From NCBI GenBank assembly GCA_934438135.1, contig CAKSBP010000014.1, positions 7,038 to 71,037 on the forward strand: a stretch of 64,000 nucleotides of DNA. Direction: 5' to 3'. Positions 18,074 through 26,339 of the stretch are shown piece after piece. The position numbers and the translations under genes were made by a program. A model generated the notes under the pieces. It saw only the letters and a program-made list of their open reading frames with translations, had not been told where the DNA came from and did no database searches. The stretch is from an uncultured Clostridium sp. GTDB lineage: Bacteria; Bacillota; Clostridia; Lachnospirales; Lachnospiraceae. Numbering within the stretch: the stretch's first letter is position 1; each line of letters starts with the position of its first letter.

Positions 18074-19351
18074 ATGAGTGAATCTTGCAGTGGAAGCTGT
18101 GGAAGCTGTTCATCCAATTGCAGTTCCAGACAGCCATCAAAAGAAGAATTATTAGAACCAATGAATCAATACAGTAAAGTAAAGAGAGTAATCGGAGTAG
18201 TCAGCGGAAAAGGTGGAGTAGGTAAATCTTTTATTACATCTTACCTGTCCGTTCTTTTACACAGAAAAGGCTATGAAACTGCTATTTTGGATGCAGATAT
18301 TACAGGACCGTCTATTCCTAAGGCATTTGGTATTCATGAAAAGGCATCCGGAAACGATTTAGGAATTTTCCCAAGTACAAGCAAAGAAGGAGTAAAGGTA
18401 ATGTCTGTTAACCTGCTCCTGGAAGAAGAGGAAATGCCGGTTATCTGGCGTGGACCTATTATCGCAGGAACCGTAAAACAGTTTTGGTCAGATGTTGTCT
18501 GGGGAAATGTGGACTATATGTTTGTTGATATGCCACCAGGGACAGGCGATGTGCCATTGACTGTATTTCAGTCAATTCCGTTAGACGGAATTATTATAGT
18601 TACCTCACCACAGGATTTGGTATCCATGATTGTTGGAAAAGCAGTTAATATGGCAAAAGCTATGAATGTACCAATCCTCGGTTTAGTTGAAAATTACAGT
18701 TACGTAAGCTGTGATGAATGTGGACATAGAATTAACATTTTTGGAGAAAGTAAAATCAATGAAGTTGCTCAGAAATATAGCTTAAAAGTACTTGCTAACA
18801 TGCCTCTTGCACAGTCCATTTCCAAGGCAATTGACAGTGAAGACGTAGAAAGTCTGGAAGGTGACTGGTTAGACTCGGCAGTTGCAGCCATTGAAGAAAC
18901 ATATCCAGTTGAAGCTTCTGATGAGGATGAATGTCCAGAAGTTTCAAAGACACCTGCTTCCAATAAAAGTGAGATGAAGATTGCAGTTACCGTAGATGAT
19001 GCGGATAATGTATACCAGCATTTTGGTACCTGTAAGAGATTTGCAATATATACGATTAAAGATTCCAGACTGGAAACAAAAACGTATCTTGAAGCAAATG
19101 GAAAAGGTCATGAAGAGCTTGGACAGCTTATGGCAGATGAAAATGTAAATGTATTAATCTGCGGTGGTATCGGACAGGGCGCTATGGATGCATTATTTGC
19201 AAACAACATTCAGGTTATTCCGGGACAGCAGGGGGATGTGAATGTAGCAGTTGCATCTTTCTTAGACGGTTCCAGTTATACATCTTCACAGCCAACCTGC
19301 CATGATCACGAAGAAGGTGGATGCAGCTGTGACTGTGGATGCCACGAATAA
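18074..19351 (+). CDS. Mrp/NBP35-type iron-sulfur carrier ATPase fused to a NifX-like domain
   Basis: A 425-residue cytosolic protein. The first 20 residues carry four cysteines (CSGSCGSCSSNC). The central P-loop domain has the deviant Walker A GKGGVGKS, VDMPPGTGD, and the CxxC pair CDEC expected to bridge an iron-sulfur cluster in a dimer. From about residue 300 a second domain (MKIAVTVDD, QHFGTC) matches the dinitrogenase iron-molybdenum cofactor family (NifX/NifB C-terminus). The tail is again rich in Cys and His (CSCDCGCHE). AGGAGG precedes the ATG at 18074. The family carries Fe-S clusters to target proteins; the fusion suggests cluster or metal handling, not nitrogen fixation. Confidence 0.9.
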   Translation: MSESCSGSCGSCSSNCSSRQPSKEELLEPMNQYSKVKRVIGVVSGKGGVGKSFITSYLSVLLHRKGYETAILDADITGPSIPKAFGIHEKASGNDLGIFPSTSKEGVKVMSVNLLLEEEEMPVIWRGPIIAGTVKQFWSDVVWGNVDYMFVDMPPGTGDVPLTVFQSIPLDGIIIVTSPQDLVSMIVGKAVNMAKAMNVPILGLVENYSYVSCDECGHRINIFGESKINEVAQKYSLKVLANMPLAQSISKAIDSEDVESLEGDWLDSAVAAIEETYPVEASDEDECPEVSKTPASNKSEMKIAVTVDDADNVYQHFGTCKRFAIYTIKDSRLETKTYLEANGKGHEELGQLMADENVNVLICGGIGQGAMDALFANNIQVIPGQQGDVNVAVASFLDGSSYTSSQPTCHDHEEGGCSCDCGCHE

Positions 19352-19390
19352 AAGGCAGATATGAGAATTTTCAGTAGCATTGCATAGTAA

Positions 19391-19470
19391 AATTATAATA
19401 GGTGCTGTATAATTTGGAGGTTGACCGTACTAAAAAAGGAGACAAATTGTGCAGCATCTCTATTATAATT
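19391..19470 (+). repeat. Long imperfect inverted repeat in the mrp-yqeY spacer
   Basis: The left arm (19391-19415, beginning AATTATAATAG) and the right arm (19444-19470, ending CTATTATAATT) pair over about 25 positions with one 2-base bulge and two mismatches. A 28-base loop contains GGAGG and AAAAAAGGAG. Each arm contains a TATAAT-like block. It could be a hairpin in the transcript, an operator, or the remnant of a miniature element. Confidence 0.75.
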
Positions 19471-19560
19471 GTTCTACAGGAGGAATCTGTTTGGGATCTC
19501 CACCATGTTCCATGTAAAAAAATAAACATTAGGTTCATAATATATAAGGAGGATTTAAAA

Positions 19561-20010
19561 ATGAGTAGAATTGATGAGGTCAGAGCTCTTATGATGCAGG
19601 CAATGAAGGATAAAAATAAAGACAGAAAAGATGCATTATCTGCATTATTGTCTGCCCTGAAAAATAAAGCGATTGACAAGAGAGCTGATTTAACAGAGGA
19701 AGAAGAAAACCAGGTAGTTTTAAAAGAAATCAAACAGATGAAAGAAACACTGGAAATGACTCCTTTAGACAGAACAGATATTATTGATGAGTGTAACTTA
19801 AGAATTTCCGTTTATAGTGAATTTGCACCTAAAATGATGGATGAAACTGAAATTGAAGCGGAGATTAAAGAATGCCTTTCTGAACTGGGAATTGAAAATC
19901 CAACTGCCAAAGAAAAAGGAAAGATTATGAAGACATTAATGCCAAAAGTAAAAGGAAAAGCAGATGGTGCATTAGTAAATCAAGTGCTTGCTAAATTTTT
20001 AACTAAGTAA
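19561..20010 (+). CDS. GatB/YqeY domain protein
   Basis: A 149-residue protein of the YqeY family, related to the C-terminal tRNA-binding domain of the GatB amidotransferase subunit. It is almost entirely helical, with the family opening (MSRIDEVRALMMQAMKDKN) and closing pattern VNQVLAKFL. The start at ATG 19561 is fixed by AAGGAGG at 19547-19553; the open frame to 19402 lies in the inverted-repeat region and is not supported. The cellular role of stand-alone YqeY proteins is not settled. Here it sits between mrp and the aldolase without obvious partners. Confidence 0.85.
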   Translation: MSRIDEVRALMMQAMKDKNKDRKDALSALLSALKNKAIDKRADLTEEEENQVVLKEIKQMKETLEMTPLDRTDIIDECNLRISVYSEFAPKMMDETEIEAEIKECLSELGIENPTAKEKGKIMKTLMPKVKGKADGALVNQVLAKFLTK

Positions 20011-20020
20011 AAGAAAGATA

Positions 20021-20084
20021 TTCCTTTTTTAGAAGATATAGGTTATAATAAAGAAGAAATTATGAAGAAGGACGACCTTCTTTT
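20021..20084 (+). promoter_or_regulatory. Possible promoter and attenuator hairpin before fba
   Basis: TATAAT at 20044-20049, with a poor -35 (TTCCTT, 17-base spacer), is followed by a 7-bp hairpin AAGAAGG/CCTTCTT (20065-20082) that ends in TTTT. The hairpin could end yqeY transcription or attenuate the aldolase transcript. Confidence 0.45.
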
Positions 20085-20166
20085 GATAGAGTAACGTTTC
20101 CAGTGCAGTTACATAGAATCTGGAGGTTTACTTGAGAATACACGAAAAGATATGGAGGAATTAATC

Positions 20167-21039
20167 ATGGCATTAGTATCAGCAAAAGAAATGCTTACAA
20201 AGGCAAAAGCAGGAAAATATGCAGTAGGCCAGTTTAACATCAACAATCTGGAATGGACAAAATCTATTTTATTAACAGCACAGGAATTAAAATCTCCTGT
20301 TATTCTTGGTGTTTCCGAGGGTGCAGGGAAATATATGTGTGGTTATAAAACAATTGTTGGAATGGTAAAAGGAATGATTGAAGAATTAAATATCACAGTT
20401 CCTGTTGCATTACATCTTGACCACGGCAGCTTTGAAGGTGCAAAAGCTTGTATCAACGCAGGTTTCTCATCCATTATGTTCGATGGCTCCCACTATCCAA
20501 TCGAAGAAAATGTTGCAAAAACTACAGAATTAGTTAATGCTTGCAATATCTTGGGATTATCTCTTGAAGCAGAAGTTGGTTCCATTGGAGGAGAAGAAGA
20601 TGGCGTTATCGGTGCTGGTGAAGTTGCAGATCCTCAGGAATGTAAGAGAATTGCTGATTTAGGTGTTACTATGTTAGCAGCTGGAATCGGCAACATTCAT
20701 GGTAAATACCCAGAAAACTGGGCTGGTTTAAGCTTTGAAACATTAGATAATATCCAGAAATTAACTGGAGATATGCCATTAGTATTACATGGTGGTACAG
20801 GTATCCCAGCTGATATGATTAAAAAAGCTATTTCTTTAGGTGTTGCTAAAATCAATGTAAACACAGAGTGTCAGTTATCATTTGCAGATGCTACAAGAAA
20901 ATACATCGAAGCTGGAAAAGATCAGCAGGGTAAAGGATTTGACCCTCGTAAACTTCTTGCTCCTGGTGCAGAAGCAATCAAAGCTACAGTAAAAGAAAAA
21001 ATGGAATTATTCGGTTCCGTTGGAAAAGCGGAATGCTAA
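20167..21039 (+). CDS. fba: Class II fructose-bisphosphate aldolase
   Basis: A 290-residue zinc-dependent aldolase that cleaves fructose 1,6-bisphosphate to dihydroxyacetone phosphate and glyceraldehyde 3-phosphate. The catalytic Asp and first zinc His are in LHLDHGSFE, the acidic loop is EAEVGSIGGEED, a further His is in GNIHGKYP, and the phosphate-binding VLHGGTGIP follows. The ATG at 20167 is preferred: GGAGG at 20154-20158 lies 8 bases before it and is itself inside the alternative upstream ATG's codons. A strong terminator follows, so it is expressed alone. A tagatose-bisphosphate substrate cannot be excluded. Confidence 0.92.
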   Translation: MALVSAKEMLTKAKAGKYAVGQFNINNLEWTKSILLTAQELKSPVILGVSEGAGKYMCGYKTIVGMVKGMIEELNITVPVALHLDHGSFEGAKACINAGFSSIMFDGSHYPIEENVAKTTELVNACNILGLSLEAEVGSIGGEEDGVIGAGEVADPQECKRIADLGVTMLAAGIGNIHGKYPENWAGLSFETLDNIQKLTGDMPLVLHGGTGIPADMIKKAISLGVAKINVNTECQLSFADATRKYIEAGKDQQGKGFDPRKLLAPGAEAIKATVKEKMELFGSVGKAEC

Positions 21040-21049
21040 TCTAAAATAT

Positions 21050-21094
21050 AAAAAGACGGCTGCATGAATGAAGTTCTCATGCAGCCGTCTTTTT
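21050..21094. terminator. Terminator between fba and the convergent ydj-like operon
   Basis: An 18-bp stem (21050-21067 with 21077-21094) includes GACGGCTGCATGA and is flanked by A and T tracts, so it can stop transcription from both sides. Confidence 0.94.
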
Positions 21095-21125
21095 ATGTCG
21101 TTTCATTTATAACAGAAATAATTGC

Positions 21126-22127
21126 TTATACAAGCTTCTGGCCACAATTCGGACAGAAATTACTACCTCCGGTTTTAGTACCGCAGTTCGGACAAAAATT
21201 TGGTTTCGTACCGCCCTCAGGAGCAGATTGACTATTGTTATTCATGTTCATTCCATTATTTCCATTCATCTGCTGGTTCATACCGTTATTCATATTGTTC
21301 ATCATTTGATTTGCCATCTGCATACCCATCATCATTCCAGCCATATCAGAAGCAGCACCACCGCCTCGTACTGTGCCGGAAGCAATGTCGTCAGTCATGG
21401 AAATCTGCTGATAACGGTTTAAATCGCCAACCATGCTGTGAGAAGCATTTTTCTCAATCATCTTCTGAACGCTTTCTGGATAGTTAAAGCTTCCAATAGT
21501 AAAGTTTGTAATGGTCATTCCCATAGAGTCAAGTTCCATATCAAGGTCACTCTGAATACCTTTTGCAATCTGATAGGAGTTTGCCATCAAGTTGAACATA
21601 TCTTTTCCTTCCTGCATAATCCATTTCATCAGAAGTTGATCTAGAACTGCAATCATACGTTCTCTAACATCTTCTACGCAGAAAGACTGCTTTACGCCGG
21701 CAATTTTATCAATTAGGGCAACATAGTCATTTACCTTAAAAGTGAAGGTGCCGTTAGCACGGACTGGAAGTCCTCCAGGAAGCTGCTGATTCGGTAGGTT
21801 GATAGGCCCTCTGGTTCCCCATTTTACTAAAAATTCTTTTGTATTGACGAAAAGAACTTCTGCACGCATACCACTGTTAAAGCCGAATTTGAAGCCTTTT
21901 AAGGTTGATAGGAAAGGAATAATCTGAGATTCAATATCATAATCTCCATCATCTTTAAAGATTCCTTCAATACGTCCGTTGTTTAAGAAAACAGCGTCTT
22001 GACCTGGCTTGATAATTAGTTTGCTACCTTTTTTAATTTCACGATTACTCCATTTCCAGAAAATCATATCTTCCCGGAATTCTTCCCATTCCACGACATT
22101 TGCAAATTGTTTTGAAAAAAGTCCCAT
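21126..22127 (-). CDS. SPFH-domain protein with C-terminal zinc ribbon (YdjI-like)
   Basis: A 333-residue protein whose first 210 residues form an SPFH-like domain (KPGQDAVFLNNGRIEGI, FTFKVNDYVALIDKIAGV). A low-complexity Met/Asn/Gly stretch follows (about 265-300), then a double zinc ribbon with two CPNCG pairs (FCPNCGTKTGGSNFCPNCG). It matches Bacillus YdjI, often annotated as a virion core-like protein. It is the last gene of a leftward operon with PspA, a zinc-ribbon membrane protein and a TPM-domain protein. The likely role is a membrane-microdomain scaffold in envelope stress; this follows from the operon, not from direct evidence. Confidence 0.85.
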   Translation of the reverse strand: MGLFSKQFANVVEWEEFREDMIFWKWSNREIKKGSKLIIKPGQDAVFLNNGRIEGIFKDDGDYDIESQIIPFLSTLKGFKFGFNSGMRAEVLFVNTKEFLVKWGTRGPINLPNQQLPGGLPVRANGTFTFKVNDYVALIDKIAGVKQSFCVEDVRERMIAVLDQLLMKWIMQEGKDMFNLMANSYQIAKGIQSDLDMELDSMGMTITNFTIGSFNYPESVQKMIEKNASHSMVGDLNRYQQISMTDDIASGTVRGGGAASDMAGMMMGMQMANQMMNNMNNGMNQQMNGNNGMNMNNNSQSAPEGGTKPNFCPNCGTKTGGSNFCPNCGQKLV

Positions 22128-22169
22128 AATGTTTTTCCTTTCTATATTAAATAAGAGTTTATTTATTGT

Positions 22170-22949
22170 TTAAAAACTTCCGCCGCCGCTTGAGTGGCTG
22201 GAACCACCACCGCCACCACTGGAATTGCCACTGTGATTCTCATTTTCCTTTGGCTTTGGTACTTTTTTGATAGAAGTACGGATATACTGGTCGCGACGTA
22301 CTAGTACCTTGGAATTCAGTGGGTTTAAGTAGGTAGAAGCACTGGTTGTACCTCTTCCCCCTGCATTTCGTACCATTGCAAATACAATTAGGAATCCGAT
22401 TAGTAAGGAAACCCCAAAAGTAATAAGCAGTTCAGATGGTGTAAATACAGCATACATTCTACTAAATTTGGATAAGTAGCGGTCTGTCAAAGTTGTGTAG
22501 CGGGAAAATGCTTTATAGTATTGCTGGTTGGACATATCGGCTTTAATGGAGTTATAAATCCGATCACATAAACTGTCGGTTACACGTTTACTACACGCTC
22601 CATTACCTGAAATCGTCAGTCCTCTATTCGAGTTATCCATATCCACCAACAGTATTACATAATCATCTGATACCTTATGTTGCTTTGCAAAATCAATTAT
22701 ATAGCTGTCACGGTTATTGTATCCATTCATTCCATCTATTGTAACAATCATAACGTCACAGTCGTATTTCTGGCTTACTTTATCCAGCTGGCTGGTAATA
22801 TCCTCTGATTCTTTACTTGTCAGCAGTCCGGCATTATCGTAAATCCTTGTATTATCCGAAACAGAAGCTTTAGCCATAAAACCGGGGTAAAAGGTAGTTA
22901 TTATCATACAAAGCAGAAAAAGCAGCGGGGAAAATTTCTTTTTGTTCAT
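22170..22949 (-). CDS. TPM-domain membrane protein with Gly/Ser-rich tail (YdjH/YgcG-like)
   Basis: A 259-residue exported protein: signal sequence at residues 1-28 (LLFLLCMIITTFYP), a TPM domain at about 35-150 beginning RIYDNAGLLTSKESEDIT, a membrane segment near 170-195, and a C-terminal tail of Gly and Ser repeats. TPM domains occur in photosystem II repair proteins and in bacterial YgcG-type proteins. Its start shares one base with the stop of the YdjG-like gene, so expression is coupled. It corresponds to Bacillus YdjH in the same gene order. Molecular function is unknown. Confidence 0.83.
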   Translation of the reverse strand: MNKKKFSPLLFLLCMIITTFYPGFMAKASVSDNTRIYDNAGLLTSKESEDITSQLDKVSQKYDCDVMIVTIDGMNGYNNRDSYIIDFAKQHKVSDDYVILLVDMDNSNRGLTISGNGACSKRVTDSLCDRIYNSIKADMSNQQYYKAFSRYTTLTDRYLSKFSRMYAVFTPSELLITFGVSLLIGFLIVFAMVRNAGGRGTTSASTYLNPLNSKVLVRRDQYIRTSIKKVPKPKENENHSGNSSGGGGGSSHSSGGGSF

Positions 22950-24064
22950 TAGAAACCACCTCCTATCAATAACATAATTAGGTTAATCAGCACAAAGCTT
23001 CCTAAACTAATGAGTGCGAACCAGCCTGCCACTTTCTTTTTACAGATAGGCGGTTTCCCAACAACTTTTCCGGTCTGGCCATTCATGGCAAACATATAGT
23101 CTTTTCCGTTATAATTATAAGAAAGCATCCAGACAGGAAGCATAGTATACTCAGCATTTCGCTGTTTAGCATCATAATGATGTTCTTTTATTGTAAAACT
23201 TGAGTATCCTTGAATAGTTGAACGTATATAGGAATCAATATAATGGAATGATTTCTCTTTTACGCGAGGAAACATTTCTTTGTCAGTATAATTATATTTT
23301 TCTGCAGCATAACCAGATAAATAAGGTGCTGAGAATGGCTTGAGATTTTCATAAGGAAACGGTTCCATTAAATCCATCAGACCGTCCTCCATTTTTTTAG
23401 AAGCATCTGCAGGAATTCGGTTAAAGTTTAAGTCTACTTTACGGTAAATATGATAATAACGGGTTTCCGTATAATTATAATCGGAATCTGAAAAATGACG
23501 TACTTTTGTGGCTGTTCCCATAGCCTCTCCACGCCCATTTATATCATAGAGCCAGAATGGAACATACATACCGGAAATTCCTTTGACCCGATCAGCTTTT
23601 GAAAAATCAGAAGGGGTTACCAGTCCATGGTGGCACCATTTTTGAAATGCAGTATGAGCTTCCTCTTCACTAATTGTAAATGGAAGAACAGTAGCAGGAG
23701 CCATGCTTCCGGTGAGACGTTCACCGATAATCATAGGAGAGCCACAGTAGCTGCAGGTAGTAGCCGTTGTATAGGCATCTGTAATTAATTCTGCACCACA
23801 GTTTTCACAATGGTACTGAATGGCTTCATTTTCTCCATACGTTCCGTATGTAGACTTTTCCTTAAATTCTTCATAATCTCCATTTACTTCTTCTACGTTA
23901 TCGGTAGAATTATCGGCTTCCTGATAGCTGTCTGCAGAATCGTTGACGGAAGCCATGTCTTCGATTTTTATTTTTCTGCCGCAGCTGTCACATTTTAAAA
24001 GTCCCGAATCTGCATCGTAGCTCATGTTAGCACCGCAGTCAGGGCATTTGTATTGAAGAACCAT
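22949..24064 (-). CDS. Zinc-ribbon membrane protein (YdjG-like)
   Basis: A 371-residue protein with two N-terminal zinc ribbons (CPDCGANMSYD...CDSCG and CENCGAEL...CSYCG). An acidic linker separates them, a globular middle part follows, and there is one C-terminal membrane segment (WFALISLGSFVLINLIMLL). It matches Bacillus YdjG by motif order and by position between PspA and the TPM protein. In Bacillus the pspA-ydjGHI operon belongs to the sigma-W envelope-stress response. Here no ECF sigma promoter was recognised. A partner or recruiter of PspA at the membrane is plausible but inferred. Confidence 0.83.
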   Translation of the reverse strand: MVLQYKCPDCGANMSYDADSGLLKCDSCGRKIKIEDMASVNDSADSYQEADNSTDNVEEVNGDYEEFKEKSTYGTYGENEAIQYHCENCGAELITDAYTTATTCSYCGSPMIIGERLTGSMAPATVLPFTISEEEAHTAFQKWCHHGLVTPSDFSKADRVKGISGMYVPFWLYDINGRGEAMGTATKVRHFSDSDYNYTETRYYHIYRKVDLNFNRIPADASKKMEDGLMDLMEPFPYENLKPFSAPYLSGYAAEKYNYTDKEMFPRVKEKSFHYIDSYIRSTIQGYSSFTIKEHHYDAKQRNAEYTMLPVWMLSYNYNGKDYMFAMNGQTGKVVGKPPICKKKVAGWFALISLGSFVLINLIMLLIGGGF

Positions 24065-24133
24065 TTAAAAAATCCTCCCAGATTTAAATATATGAAGAGG
24101 CCGCAGCTAAAGCTGCAGCCTCTATGACGTATC

Positions 24134-24811
24134 TTACAGATTCAGACTTGCCTTTAAAGCTTCCAGCTCTGCATCTACAGAAGAAGAATCGACACTGTCA
24201 TATTTCTTTGCTAAATCGTCGATATCATCTTTCTTTGGTGCATTTAATTCTGCCATAGCATTTGCTTTGTCTAATGCCTGGTTTGCCTTATTCTCATAGC
24301 GTTCAAATGCGGAAATGGAACTATTCGCTCCATCAAAGGAACTGGTCATCTTATTGATACGTTCCTGTGTCTTAGCAGCAGCCATCTTCGCTTTAATAGT
24401 ATTACGGCGGGATTCCAGCTGGCCAATGTCGGCAACCAGTTTATCATGCATGGCACGCATGTTATCACTGTTATTCTTAGCCGACTGATATGCATCATTT
24501 AATGCAGCCTGCCTATTTGCTAATTCAGATTTTTTCTCAAGAAACTTCTTAGCATCACTGTCGTTTCCTGCTTGTAGAGCCTTTACAGCATAGTTTTGAT
24601 ATTTATCTATCTGTTGGTTACAATCATCTAATTCTCTTTTACATCTCTGTTCTTCAGCCATAACAGAAGCTGTTTCTGCTTTTACTTTTCCGAGGTCACT
24701 GTTCAGGTTCCTTAAGCACTGATCAATCATTTTCTCAGGGTCTTCCGCTTTATCAAGTAAAGAATTGATATTGGATGACATAATATCTTTAAAACGTGTT
24801 AAAATTCCCAT
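24134..24811 (-). CDS. pspA: Phage shock protein A / IM30-family protein
   Basis: A 225-residue coiled-coil protein of the PspA/IM30 family, which forms membrane-bound assemblies that protect a stressed membrane. It shows the N-terminal amphipathic helix (MGILTRFKDIMSSNINSLLDK), the family motif AEDPEKMIDQ and long heptad-rich helices. The start at 24811 is chosen because the upstream ATG at 24823 is itself part of the ribosome binding site (ATGGAGG). It is the first gene of the operon with the YdjG-, YdjH- and YdjI-like proteins; a 70-base gap separates it from the second gene. Confidence 0.93.
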   Translation of the reverse strand: MGILTRFKDIMSSNINSLLDKAEDPEKMIDQCLRNLNSDLGKVKAETASVMAEEQRCKRELDDCNQQIDKYQNYAVKALQAGNDSDAKKFLEKKSELANRQAALNDAYQSAKNNSDNMRAMHDKLVADIGQLESRRNTIKAKMAAAKTQERINKMTSSFDGANSSISAFERYENKANQALDKANAMAELNAPKKDDIDDLAKKYDSVDSSSVDAELEALKASLNL

Positions 24812-24859
24812 AAAAACCTCCATAAAATATTGAATTTCGTATAACGGTTTCTTTATTAA

Positions 24860-24876
24860 ATCGTATGCAATACGAT
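24860..24876. promoter_or_regulatory. Palindromic operator-like site upstream of pspA
   Basis: ATCGTAT-GCA-ATACGAT is a perfect 7-bp inverted repeat with a 3-base centre, 49 bases upstream of the pspA start. A related TCGTATAACG lies at 24838-24847. The form suits a dimeric repressor. No consensus promoter was recognised beside it. Confidence 0.55.
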
Positions 24877-25033
24877 AGTATTAGTTTAAGCGTTTTCTTC
24901 ATAAAAAGCAAGAAAATTTCCCCTGTATCTGAAAGGTAGTGGTTGACAACTATTTCGGTCTGGAGTATGTTAATAGTTATGTGTTATTTTGAGTCATATT
25001 AATAGAAGAAAAACGAAAGGTAAGATATAAATT

Positions 25034-25894
25034 ATGTGGATTGCAGACGGCTGGAAAGACTATGAGGTAATTGATACATCCAGTGGAGAGAAACTGGAAC
25101 GATGGGGAAAGTACACATTATTAAGACCGGATCCTCAGGTTATCTGGGACACACCAAAGAAGAATAAAAAATGGAAACAGTTGAATGGACATTATCATAG
25201 AAGCCATAAAGGTGGTGGAGAATGGGAGTTCTTTGATTTACCGGAACAGTGGAAAATCTGCTACAACGACTTAACGTTTCATTTAAAGCCATTCAGCTTT
25301 AAGCATACTGGCTTATTCCCGGAACAGGCAGTCAACTGGGATTGGTTTGGCAATAAAATCAGAAAAGCAGGAAGACCTGTGAATGTGTTAAATCTGTTTG
25401 CCTATACGGGTGGGGCGACAGCAGCGGCGGCAAAAGCTGGTGCATCTGTAACACACGTAGATGCTTCGAAAGGTATGGTGACATGGGCAAAAGAAAATGC
25501 AGTATCTTCTGGATTAGAAGACGCACCAATTCGCTGGATTGTAGATGATTGTGTGAAATTTGTAGAACGTGAAATCCGCCGTGGAAGAAAATATGATGGA
25601 ATTATTATGGATCCTCCATCATACGGAAGGGGACCAAAGGGCGAAATCTGGAAGATAGAAGAACAGATTTATCCGTTTATTAAACTGTGTACACAGCTGT
25701 TATCTGATAAACCACTATTCTATCTGGTGAATTCCTATACAACAGGATTACAGCCTGCAGTTCTTTCTTATATGATGAATACAGCGATAAAGGATAAATT
25801 CGGTGGACAGGTGCAGGCTGATGAAATTGGGCTTCCTGTTACGGAAAACGGACTGGTTCTTCCATGTGGTGCATCTGGAAGATGGGAGAAATAA
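25034..25894 (+). CDS. Class I SAM-dependent methyltransferase, RlmI-like
   Basis: A 286-residue methyltransferase. The SAM-binding motif is VLNLFAYTGGATAAAAKAG (about 118-136), followed by VDASKGMVTWAKEN and the catalytic motif IIMDPPSYGRGPKGE. This combination is typical of RlmI/YccW-like enzymes that methylate cytosine in 23S rRNA, but the N-terminal PUA domain of RlmI is missing. It is a single gene, divergent from pspA, and ends before the S10 promoter region. The precise RNA target is unknown. Confidence 0.82.
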   Translation: MWIADGWKDYEVIDTSSGEKLERWGKYTLLRPDPQVIWDTPKKNKKWKQLNGHYHRSHKGGGEWEFFDLPEQWKICYNDLTFHLKPFSFKHTGLFPEQAVNWDWFGNKIRKAGRPVNVLNLFAYTGGATAAAAKAGASVTHVDASKGMVTWAKENAVSSGLEDAPIRWIVDDCVKFVEREIRRGRKYDGIIMDPPSYGRGPKGEIWKIEEQIYPFIKLCTQLLSDKPLFYLVNSYTTGLQPAVLSYMMNTAIKDKFGGQVQADEIGLPVTENGLVLPCGASGRWEK

Positions 25895-25909
25895 AAATGT
25901 AGAATATGA

Positions 25910-25944
25910 CGTGATCATCCACGAAAAAAGGATAGATGATCACG
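25910..25944. terminator. Hairpin after the methyltransferase gene
   Basis: A 10-bp perfect stem CGTGATCATC/GATGATCACG (25910-25919 with 25935-25944) lies 15 bases after the stop. There is no T run after it, so its role as a terminator is uncertain. Confidence 0.45.
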
Positions 25945-26022
25945 TATATCTTCCTATATAAATGGGAAAAATATAAACGCTGAACTTTTGCTGAAAAGTT
26001 TAAATATTTTTTGAAAAAAAAC

Positions 26023-26051
26023 TTGCAATGAGAAGAATAGTAGTGTATACT
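26023..26051 (+). promoter_or_regulatory. Promoter of the S10-spc-alpha superoperon
   Basis: TTGCAA at 26023-26028 and TATACT at 26046-26051 with a 17-base spacer, preceded by an A/T-rich stretch that could act as an UP element. It lies 289 bases before rpsJ. Confidence 0.88.
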
Positions 26052-26339
26052 AATTATTGCTGTGGCATTGATAGCTAAGAAGCGTGAGGTTGCCTTGTCA
26101 AAGGACAAGGGTTTTCCGTGGAGCGAATGCTGAGTTAGGAAACTGGCGACAAGTCACTGTACAAGAACATAATATTCTGTAACGGACGTAAAGTCTAATC
26201 GGGCAGAAAACCGTCGTGTATAATTTCTGGTTATGGGAAAGTTGTGATACACACGGATGAGTGTACAGTCACCGCTTGTCGTACTGAAAAGTGTGAAAAC
26301 AAAGTTTCACAAAAGTGCGAAAAGGAGGCGACTTTTTTT
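26052..26339 (+). promoter_or_regulatory. Long untranslated leader of the S10 operon
   Basis: About 280 bases without a convincing gene. Hairpins include CCTTGTC/GACAAGG (about 26092-26109) and TGTGAAA/TTTCACA (26292-26298 with 26305-26311). The last is AAAAGT-G-CG with CGACTTTT (26311-26319 with 26329-26336); its loop presents AAAGGAGG and a run of seven T ends directly at the rpsJ ATG. It could act as a translational switch or attenuator. E. coli and Bacillus use L4 or related control at this place; the mechanism here is not known. Confidence 0.65.
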
